From the NCBI RefSeq assembly GCF_900112375.1, contig NZ_FOLS01000007.1, positions 64,620 to 128,619 on the forward strand: a stretch of DNA of 64,000 bases. Direction: 5' to 3'. A model generated the notes under the pieces. That model made no database searches, had not been told where the DNA came from, and worked only from the letters and a program-made list of their open reading frames with translations. Of the stretch, positions 55,832 through 62,774 are shown piece by piece (positions within the stretch are counted from its first letter, which is position 1; every line of letters starts with the position of its first letter). Source of the DNA: Pseudomonas citronellolis. GTDB lineage: Bacteria > Pseudomonadota > Gammaproteobacteria > Pseudomonadales > Pseudomonadaceae. Position numbers and translations under genes: made by a program.

Positions 55832-57322
55832 ATGTTCCAGCCTGCCGAAACCGACTTCCACGCGCTCATCGAGGCCATGCCGCTGTGCATCTTGCTGCAC
55901 GACGCGCAGACCAAGGAGATCCTCTGGGCCAACAGCGCCGCGCTGCAGGCCCTGGGCTTCAGCCTGGAGGAACTGGTGCCGCTGAAGGCCCCGGACATGA
56001 CCAACCCGGCGCCCAAGTACCGCCGCTCCATCGGCCTGCGCTGGCTGGAGGGCGCGGCGCGCACCGGGCAACGCGCCATCGAGTGGTGCTACCGCTCCAA
56101 GCAGGGCGTGGACATCCTTTCCGAGGCGACCGCCACCCTGGTCCACCTGGCCGAGCGCGACGTGCTGATGGTGCAGTTCCGCGACATCTCCAAGGAAGAC
56201 AAGGTCAAGCGCGAGCTGAAGCGCACCGAAAGCCGCCTCAAGGCCTTCATGCAGGACCTGGCCGAGGGCGTGGCGGTGCTCGGCCCCGATGGCGACATCC
56301 GCTTCATCAGCGATTCCGCCCTGGCCCTGCTGGGCGCCGCGGACCGCCGCCACCTGGGGCGCAACTTCCTCGATGCCTGCGACGAGAAGTCCCGCCAGCG
56401 CCTGCTCCAGCACCTCTCGCGCACGCCGCCGAGCCGTGAGCCCTACAGCGTCGGCTACCACCTGCGGCGTTGCGACGGCGACTGGCGCTGGCACCACGCC
56501 ACCTGCCGCTACATCGAGATCGAGGACGACCTCAAGGGCCACCTGCTGCTGTTCCGCGACGTCAGCGAACAGGTGCGCGCCGAGGAGGCCCGGCGGCAGA
56601 GCGAGCAGAAGCTGGAATACCTGGCGCGCTACAACGCCATGGGCGAGATGGCCGTGGCCATCGCCCATGAGCTGAGCCAGCCGCTGGCGGCCACGCGCAA
56701 CTTCATCGAGGGCTCGGTGATCCGCCTCGGCCAGCAGGGCGAGGTCGAGCCGAACGTGGCCTGGGGCCTGGACAGCGCGGTGCGGCAGATCGAGCACGCC
56801 TCTGAGATCATCAAGAGCGTGCGCGAGTACGTGGTGCGCCTGGAGCAGGCCGAGCAGTGCGTCGACCTCAACGAGCTGCTGGCCGACGCCCGCTATTTCA
56901 TCGACCTCAAGGGCCAGCCGGCCGGCGTGCGCCTGGAGCTGGCGCCCTGCGCAGAGGCGCTGCCGGTGAGCTGCGAGAAGGTGCTGATCGGCCAGGTGAT
57001 CCTAAACCTGGCCTTCAACGCCATCGAGGAGATGGCCGAGCTGCCCGCCGAGCGCCGCCGGCTGCGCATCCACACCCGCCGCGAGGGCGACAGCGCCCTG
57101 CTCTGCGTCGAGGACCTCGGCCGCGGCATCGACGCCGGCGCGCGTGAGCGGCTGTTCGACGGCTTCTTCAGTTCCAAGGTCAGCGGCAACGGCATTGGCC
57201 TTGCGCTGTGCCGCAACATCGTTTCACGCCACCGCGGCGACATCTGGGCGCAGAACGTCGAGCCCCACGGCGCCATGTTCTGCATCGCCCTGCCCTGCGT
57301 GAAGCCCGCCGACCAACGGTAG
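55832..57322 (+). CDS. Cytoplasmic PAS-PAS sensor histidine kinase, iac locus
   Basis: The 496-residue kinase has two PAS domains (about 8-120 and 138-248), a HisKA domain with phospho-acceptor His279 in AIAHELSQPL, and an HATPase domain with N, G1 (DLGRGID) and G2 (GNGIGLAL) boxes. No membrane segment is seen, so it senses a cytoplasmic ligand, plausibly indole-3-acetate. A TTG at 55823 would add three residues, but the ATG at 55832 (MFQPAETDFH) is preferred. It is divergent from iacA; the response regulator at 47836 is the presumed partner. Confidence 0.85.
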   Translation: MFQPAETDFHALIEAMPLCILLHDAQTKEILWANSAALQALGFSLEELVPLKAPDMTNPAPKYRRSIGLRWLEGAARTGQRAIEWCYRSKQGVDILSEATATLVHLAERDVLMVQFRDISKEDKVKRELKRTESRLKAFMQDLAEGVAVLGPDGDIRFISDSALALLGAADRRHLGRNFLDACDEKSRQRLLQHLSRTPPSREPYSVGYHLRRCDGDWRWHHATCRYIEIEDDLKGHLLLFRDVSEQVRAEEARRQSEQKLEYLARYNAMGEMAVAIAHELSQPLAATRNFIEGSVIRLGQQGEVEPNVAWGLDSAVRQIEHASEIIKSVREYVVRLEQAEQCVDLNELLADARYFIDLKGQPAGVRLELAPCAEALPVSCEKVLIGQVILNLAFNAIEEMAELPAERRRLRIHTRREGDSALLCVEDLGRGIDAGARERLFDGFFSSKVSGNGIGLALCRNIVSRHRGDIWAQNVEPHGAMFCIALPCVKPADQR

Positions 57323-57509
57323 GGCGCACCGCGCGAACCCCGCCGATGCTTGCCCTGGCACGCCGGCACAAGCCCTGTCAGGGACAGACAAGGGCTTGGC
57401 ACGCAGAACAAGGCAGCACCGGGCAACGCCGGGCAGACTAGGGCTGCAGTCTTCTGTCCACACCGGTCCGCGGTCCGACCATCCAATAAAATCGAGGGAG
57501 CCACCCCCC
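57323..57509 (+). promoter_or_regulatory. aau operon promoter region with hairpins
   Basis: The 187-bp gap has nested inverted repeats (AAGCCC/GGGCTT with inner CTGTC-AGG-GACAG, 57370-57397) and AGACT...AGTCT (57435-57452) that includes GACTAGGG. That octamer also occurs in the iacG/regulator operator (47701-47708). A GAGGGAG ribosome site precedes aauB. Confidence 0.5.
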
Positions 57510-58658
57510 ATGCGAATAACCAGGATCCTTGCTCGTACCACGCTGGCGCTAGGCGTCTCGCTGGCCGCCGTCGGCGGCGCATTCGCCGACCTGCCGCCGG
57601 AGACCGTCGGCCAGACGACCCTGCCGTTCCCGCCGGACCCGCACCGCGCCTACGTCGTCGACGTGGAGTTCGACAGCTTCGTGACCGGCCGCGTGACCGT
57701 GGTGGACCCGGCGCAGAAGAAGATGCTCGGCATGGTCAGCACCGGCTTCGCCGCGCCCTCGACCCTCAGCCACGACCAGCACACCCTGTACACCGCCGAC
57801 CTGTACTACTCGCGCGGCACCCGCGGCACCCGCACCGACGTGCTGACCGCCTGGGACACCTCCACCCTGTCGCCGTCCTGGGAAGTGGTGATCCCCAGCA
57901 AGCGCTCCGAGTCCCTGACCCAGCGCTACGGCCTGGCGGTCAGCGGCGACGACCGCTTCGCCTACGTCTACAACTTCACCCCGTCCACCTCGGTGACCGT
58001 GGTCGACACCCAGGCCAAGGCGGTGACCGCCGAGATCGCCATCCCCGGCTGCGTGCTCAACTACCCGGTGGGCAAGCGCGCCTTCGCCTCGCTGTGCGGC
58101 GACGGCAGCGTGCAGCTGGTGACCCTCGGCGAAGACGGCAAGGAAACCGCCCGCAGCCGCACGCCGTTCTTCGACCCGAACAAGGAGAAGCTGGTGGAGC
58201 GCGCCATCAACAATGGCGAGACCTACTACTTCACCACCACCGAAGGCGTCATCCATGCCATCGATTTCGCAGGCCCGCAGCCCAAGGTGCTGCCGACCTG
58301 GTCGCTGGTGAACGACGCCGAACGCAAGGCCGGCTGGGCCCCCGGCGGCTGGCAGGAACTGGCCCTGGCGCCGAAGCTGAACCGCCTGTACGTGCTGATG
58401 CACGACCAGCACGAGCCGATGAAGTGGGAAGACCCGAGCACCGACATCTGGGTCTACGATCTGAAGACGCAGAAGAAGATCGGCACCCTCAGCGCCCCGG
58501 CCCCGGTCTGGAGCATGACCGCCACCAGCGACGACGCCCCGCTGCTGTACGGCGCCAACGTCGAGGGCGGCCTGGAGATCTTCGACCTGAAGGCCGGCAA
58601 GCACACCGGCACCGTGGAAAAGATCGCCAAGACCGCCACCCAGGTCCTGACCCACTGA
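57510..58658 (+). CDS. aauB: Aromatic amine dehydrogenase large subunit
   Basis: The 382-residue periplasmic protein has a signal peptide (cleaved after about Ala26, GGAFA) and a seven-bladed beta-propeller of the methylamine/aromatic amine dehydrogenase heavy chain family (DSFVTGRVTVVDPAQKKMLG). It binds the TTQ light subunit. Such enzymes oxidise tyramine, phenylethylamine, tryptamine or methylamine to aldehydes and ammonia, passing electrons to a blue copper protein or cytochrome c. Operon order B, E, D, A is that of aau in Alcaligenes faecalis. The aau choice over mau is supported by aauA and neighbouring iac genes, not by a substrate pocket I can read. Confidence 0.85.
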   Translation: MRITRILARTTLALGVSLAAVGGAFADLPPETVGQTTLPFPPDPHRAYVVDVEFDSFVTGRVTVVDPAQKKMLGMVSTGFAAPSTLSHDQHTLYTADLYYSRGTRGTRTDVLTAWDTSTLSPSWEVVIPSKRSESLTQRYGLAVSGDDRFAYVYNFTPSTSVTVVDTQAKAVTAEIAIPGCVLNYPVGKRAFASLCGDGSVQLVTLGEDGKETARSRTPFFDPNKEKLVERAINNGETYYFTTTEGVIHAIDFAGPQPKVLPTWSLVNDAERKAGWAPGGWQELALAPKLNRLYVLMHDQHEPMKWEDPSTDIWVYDLKTQKKIGTLSAPAPVWSMTATSDDAPLLYGANVEGGLEIFDLKAGKHTGTVEKIAKTATQVLTH

Positions 58659-58671
58659 CAGAGGCACGACC

Positions 58672-59211
58672 ATGCAAGCCGATCCCATCTATGTGATCGC
58701 CGGCGCCGTCTCGGTGTCGGTGATCCTGGCCAGCGCCGCCAGCCACAAGTGGCGCGCGCCGGGGCGCTTCGCGCGGCAGCTGGAGGATTACCAGCTGCTG
58801 CCGCAGGCCCTGCTCAAGCCGGCCGCCCGCGTGTTGCCGCTGGTGGAAGGCGCCGTCGCCTTCGCCCTGCTGGTGCCGGCCAGCCGTTCGCTGGCGGCCC
58901 TGGCCGCCGCCCTGCTGCTGGCGCTGTACGCCGCGGCCATCGGCGTCAACCTGTGGCGCGGCCGCCGCGACATCGACTGCGGCTGCGCCGGGCCCGACCA
59001 GGCCCAGCCGCTACGCCCGGTGCTGCTGGCGCGCAACGCCGTGCTCATCGCCCTGGCCCTGCTCGCCAGCCTGCAGCCGCAGGCCCGCGAGCTGGGCCTG
59101 TTCGACGGCTTCGTGACGCTGGCCGCCAGCGCCGTCGCCCTGCTCCTCTACGTCTCCGCCGACGGCCTGCTGGCCAACGGCCCCCGTCTGCTCAAACTCA
59201 TTGGAAGGTGA
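58672..59211 (+). CDS. aauE: MauE-like membrane protein for dehydrogenase maturation
   Basis: The 179-residue protein has four to five membrane segments and a conserved DCGC motif near residue 102, as in MauE. MauE and MauD are needed to make the light subunit with its six disulfides. It is 13 bp after aauB and 3 bp before aauD. Confidence 0.85.
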   Translation: MQADPIYVIAGAVSVSVILASAASHKWRAPGRFARQLEDYQLLPQALLKPAARVLPLVEGAVAFALLVPASRSLAALAAALLLALYAAAIGVNLWRGRRDIDCGCAGPDQAQPLRPVLLARNAVLIALALLASLQPQARELGLFDGFVTLAASAVALLLYVSADGLLANGPRLLKLIGR

Positions 59212-59214
59212 ACC

Positions 59215-59853
59215 ATGGAAGCCATGATCGTTTCCAACATCCTGCTCTGGTGCCTGCTGCTGGCACTGGCATTCGTCGTCATGGGCCTGGTGCGCCAGAT
59301 CGGCGTGCTGCACGGGCGCATCGCCCCGGCCGGCGCGCTGATGGTCGACAAGGGCGTCGCCGTGAATGAGCCGGCCCCGCAGGTCACCGCCGCCGACCGC
59401 CACGGCCGCCCGGTGAACTTCGGCTACGCCGGCGAGAAGGCCCAGCTGCTGTTCTTCCTCTCGCCCACCTGCCCGATCTGCAAGTCGCTGCTGCCGGCGA
59501 TCAAGTCCATCGCCAAGGAACAGGCGCAGCGCCTGGACGTGGTCTTCGTCAGCGACGGCGAGCCGGCCGCGCAGCAGGCGCTGATCGCCGAGCACAAGCT
59601 CGAAGGCGCCACCTACGTGGTCGGCCCGGAAGTGGGCATGACCTACCAGATCGGCAAGCTGCCCTACGCGGCGCTGATCGACCAGAACGGCGTCCTGCGC
59701 GCCAAGGGCCTGGTCAACTCCCGCGAGCACCTGGACAGCCTGTTCGAGGCCGAGCACCTGGGCAGCGCCACCCTGCAGCAGTACCTGCAGGCCCAGCAGC
59801 CTCAGGTTCACAGCCACGAGCCCGGCCACGCGCACTCGCACAGCGCCCACTGA
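59215..59853 (+). CDS. aauD: MauD-like thioredoxin-fold protein with His-rich tail
   Basis: The 212-residue protein has an N-terminal membrane anchor (about 5-28) and a periplasmic thioredoxin-like domain with Cys86-Pro-Ile-Cys89. It is presumed to form or shuffle the disulfides of the light subunit. The C-terminus is unusual: six His within residues 199-212, a possible Cu or Zn binding tail. It lies between aauE and aauA. Confidence 0.87.
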   Translation: MEAMIVSNILLWCLLLALAFVVMGLVRQIGVLHGRIAPAGALMVDKGVAVNEPAPQVTAADRHGRPVNFGYAGEKAQLLFFLSPTCPICKSLLPAIKSIAKEQAQRLDVVFVSDGEPAAQQALIAEHKLEGATYVVGPEVGMTYQIGKLPYAALIDQNGVLRAKGLVNSREHLDSLFEAEHLGSATLQQYLQAQQPQVHSHEPGHAHSHSAH

Positions 59854-59873
59854 ACAATAAAAAGGGATAACCG

Positions 59874-60395
59874 ATGAAATTCCTCGACCAGCTCTTCGAG
59901 CGCTCCTCCCGTCGCATCGCCGACACCACCTCGCGGCGCAAGCTGCTCTCGCGCATGGGTTCGTTGCTGGTGGCCGGCGCCGCCCTGCCGGTGCTGCTGC
60001 CCATCGACCGCACCGGCAAGGCCCTGGCCGCCGACAAGCCGATGGCCGGCGACCCGGGCGACCCCAACAGCTGCGACTACTGGCGCTACTGCTCCATCGA
60101 CGGCTTCCTCTGCTCCTGCTGCGGCGGCAGCGTGTCCAGCTGCCCGCCGGGCACCGAGGTGTCGCAGGTGGCCTGGGTCGGCACCTGCCACAACCCGGCC
60201 GACGGCAAGAACTACATCATTTCCTATAACGACTGCTGCGGTAAGCACAGCTGCAACCAGTGCGCCTGCACCCGCAACGACAGCGAGGAGCCGGCCTACC
60301 GTCCGTTCAACAACAACGACGTGAACTGGTGCCTGGCGGCCAAGTCGCACATCTACCACTGCACCGTCTCGGTCATCCGCGGCGTCGCGGTATAA
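59874..60395 (+). CDS. aauA: Aromatic amine dehydrogenase TTQ light subunit
   Basis: The 173-residue precursor has a twin-arginine-type leader (TSRRKLLSRM, residues 19-28) for export. Mature-region Trp101 and Trp152 are 51 residues apart, exactly the spacing of the tryptophan tryptophylquinone pair in MADH (57/108) and A. faecalis AADH (109/160). Asp120 corresponds to the catalytic base (Asp128 in AADH). There are 14 Cys between residues 67 and 163, enough for the family's six disulfides. The TTQ-forming MauG is not encoded in the window. Confidence 0.92.
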   Translation: MKFLDQLFERSSRRIADTTSRRKLLSRMGSLLVAGAALPVLLPIDRTGKALAADKPMAGDPGDPNSCDYWRYCSIDGFLCSCCGGSVSSCPPGTEVSQVAWVGTCHNPADGKNYIISYNDCCGKHSCNQCACTRNDSEEPAYRPFNNNDVNWCLAAKSHIYHCTVSVIRGVAV

Positions 60396-60400
60396 GGCAG

Positions 60401-60925
60401 ATGAAGCACTCGCTGCCGACCCTCGCGCTGCTGTGCCTGCTGGCCGCCTCGGCGGCCCAGGCCCGCAGCATCCCCGACCCGCACCAGAAACACGCGCCGG
60501 GCAACGAGGCGCCGCAGACGCCGATCGCCGAGGCCGGCTACAGCAACGCCACCAACTACCAACTGCAGTGCGCGGGCTGCCACCTGTCCAACGGCGCCGG
60601 CTCCAAGGCCAACGACGTGCCGAGGATGCTCGGCTTCGTCGGCAACTTCCTCAAGGTCGAGGGTGGCCGCCAGTTCCTGGTGCGGGTGCCGGGCATGTCG
60701 ATGTCGGCGCTCAACGATGCGCAACTGGCGGACATGCTCAACTGGCTGCTGCGCAAGGACGGCATGGCCGGCAACAGCATGCCGGCCAGCTACCAGCCGT
60801 ACAGCGCGGAGGAAGTAGCGGGGATTCGCCACGAAACCATGCTCAACCTGCCGGGAACCCGCGCCCAGCTGATCGCCGAGATGCGCAAGCAGGGCATCGC
60901 CATCGAGGATGGCATGGGCGACTGA
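60401..60925 (+). CDS. Periplasmic mono-heme cytochrome c
   Basis: The 174-residue protein has a signal peptide (1-21) and one heme site, Cys57-x2-Cys60-His61, with Met99 or Met101 as likely sixth ligand. It starts 5 bp after aauA, so it is coexpressed and could accept electrons from the dehydrogenase or help TTQ formation. In A. faecalis a c-type cytochrome also follows aauA, by memory. It ends at a strong terminator. Confidence 0.85.
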   Translation: MKHSLPTLALLCLLAASAAQARSIPDPHQKHAPGNEAPQTPIAEAGYSNATNYQLQCAGCHLSNGAGSKANDVPRMLGFVGNFLKVEGGRQFLVRVPGMSMSALNDAQLADMLNWLLRKDGMAGNSMPASYQPYSAEEVAGIRHETMLNLPGTRAQLIAEMRKQGIAIEDGMGD

Positions 60926-60948
60926 AAGACTCCTTTGGTTCCGCTTCG

Positions 60949-60973
60949 GCCCGCCGTATGGCGGGCTTTTTTT
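60949..60973 (+). terminator. Rho-independent terminator of the aau operon
   Basis: A 7-bp GC stem (GCCCGCC, loop GTAT, GGCGGGC) is followed by seven T. It lies 23 bp after the cytochrome stop. Confidence 0.92.
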
Positions 60974-60997
60974 GTCTGGCGGTTGGGTCGGCTTTTC

Positions 60998-61283
60998 GTA
61001 GGATCGAGCTTGCTCGCGAACAGAGTTCACTGGGAGTTGCGGGGCTGAGGTTGAGAGCGCCCTCTCCCTAACCCTCTCCCTGAAGGGAGAGGGGACCGTT
61101 CGGCGTGCTTGGGTATTTTGGAGTTAGCCGGCAACGCCGCAGGTTTCCAGCTGAAACCATTCCTCTTCTCGGCACGGACAAGCCCCCTCTCCCTTCAGGG
61201 AGAGGGCTGGGGAGAGGGTTCGGAGTCAACCGGAAACACCATAGCCGCCGGCGAGCACGGTTCGCGAGCAAGCTCGCTCCTAC
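60998..61283. repeat. Composite 290-bp repeat, copy D
   Basis: REP arms (60998-61020, with one change, and 61261-61283) enclose the CCCTCTCC hairpins (61059-61097 and 61181-61224) and the core GAGTTAGCCGGC. It fills the gap between the aau terminator and the PLD-like gene. Confidence 0.88.
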
Positions 61284-61396
61284 AAAAAAACCAAGCCCCC
61301 TGCTCTACCGCAAGCCTTTACGCACCAAGCGTGAAACCTCCCCAACGGCGTGCGACAATGCCTACATTTTGCGGAACCCATGCTGCTGGAGAACCT

Positions 61397-62344
61397 ATGC
61401 AGATCCTCGATAATCAGAACGACCTCGCGGGCTACCTCGGCCAACAGCGCGACAAGAAGATCACGGTCGTCACCGCCTTCGCCGCCGGCACCGAACCCCT
61501 GGTGGAAAGCCTGCGCGCCAACGGCAACCGTCTGGACATAGTGGTCGGGACCATCAACTCCTTCACCTCGCCGGACTTCATCGAGTACTGCATCGGCGAG
61601 AGCGGCGACGACCTGGCGCTGTCCGTCGACTTCCGCTACCAGCAGAGCATCCACTGGAAGCTCTACCTGATCGAGCCGGACATCGTCATCCTCGGCAGCG
61701 CCAACTTCACCGAGATCGGCGTCAGCCTGACCCGCGACAATGCCGTGGTCATCCAGGACGCCGCGCTCTACCAGCAGCACCTGGCCCGCGTCGAACAACT
61801 CAAGGCCACCGAGGGCGTGCTGCCCAGCGCCGACAACGAGGCCTTCGACGAGGCCCTGGAAGACTACCGCTGGAACCACCGCCGCATGCAGGCGGGCCTG
61901 GCGCGCACCGCGCAGTACCTGGACGGCGAGAGCTGGCTGGGCGAGGAGTCCAACCAGAGCATTCCGCTGTTCATCTGGTACAGCGACCACTCCGAGGACT
62001 CCGAGACCACCGCCGAAGGCTTCCTGCGCGCCAGCAGCGGCGTGGACTGGGACGACGTGCGCGAGTTCTTCACCTACGAATGCGCCGAGGGCGCCCTGCC
62101 CTACGAGGAAGGCGACGTGGTGCTGACCGCGCGCTGCAACGGCTCGCACATCGGCTTCTACACCTTCGACCGCATCCTCTACCGCGACGGCACCTACTAC
62201 ATCTATTCCTACCGCAAGAAGCGCTACCCGGCGCCGTTCAACCTGGACGACACCAAGGAAGGCCTGAAGGACGTCATCCCGCGCTGGTACGAGGAAGGCC
62301 GCACCGAGATGAACCGGGCGGACATCCTGCGCTTCATGATCTGA
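61397..62344 (+). CDS. Phospholipase D-like protein, single HKD half
   Basis: The 315-residue cytoplasmic protein has one PLD HKD motif: His86, Lys88, Asp95 with GSANF (100-104). PLD enzymes need two such motifs, so a homodimer as in bacterial Nuc/BfiI nucleases is likely. The region after residue 180 has no motif I recognise. Nuclease or DNA-repair helper roles are possible. The ATG at 61397 follows GGAGA; the longer frame runs through the repeat. Confidence 0.75.
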   Translation: MQILDNQNDLAGYLGQQRDKKITVVTAFAAGTEPLVESLRANGNRLDIVVGTINSFTSPDFIEYCIGESGDDLALSVDFRYQQSIHWKLYLIEPDIVILGSANFTEIGVSLTRDNAVVIQDAALYQQHLARVEQLKATEGVLPSADNEAFDEALEDYRWNHRRMQAGLARTAQYLDGESWLGEESNQSIPLFIWYSDHSEDSETTAEGFLRASSGVDWDDVREFFTYECAEGALPYEEGDVVLTARCNGSHIGFYTFDRILYRDGTYYIYSYRKKRYPAPFNLDDTKEGLKDVIPRWYEEGRTEMNRADILRFMI

Positions 62345-62364
62345 AGCTCCTCCCCGCCCCTGCG

Positions 62365-62402
62365 AAAACGCCGCGAACGGTTCCCCGTCGCGGCGTTTTT
62401 CA
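62365..62402 (+). terminator. Terminator after PLD-like gene
   Basis: A 10-bp stem AACGCCGCGA (62367-62376) with its complement TCGCGGCGTT (62388-62397) ends in TTTTT; an A-run on the other side allows two-way use. Confidence 0.88.
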
Positions 62403-62774
62403 TTTGCGCGCCCGCATTCCGTGAAGCCGGGCGTAGGCGGCACCATATTGAGGCCGCGGCGCCCGACTTCCGTGCACTTCTTCCCTCTGGCCACCTCGCT
62501 CCATGGCCGCCGCGATGGTCGGGCCCTCGCGCCACGCGGGCCGTGCCGACCTACGGCACCCCTGCATCCAAAATTCCTGACGACATGGCCAGGTTCTTGC
62601 TTCGTTCCGGACGGCGTGCAGGCGGTCGCCTGCGCATTTCGCGGAAGATTATTTTCTCTTTCGAATCAGATAGTTCAGAGTGTCGAACAATATTTTGTAT
62701 ACAAGGTAGTAGCCAAACAGGAACAACCGTGTTTACAGTGCTCGGCACAACAAAAACAAGCGAGTCCTCCAGCC
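62403..62774. promoter_or_regulatory. Upstream region of NCS2 permease
   Basis: The 372-bp gap becomes AT-rich from 62640. A perfect palindrome TTGTATACAA (62695-62704) fits a GntR (FadR-type) operator. No gene is seen. The remainder (62403-62640) is GC-rich without recognisable elements. Confidence 0.55.
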
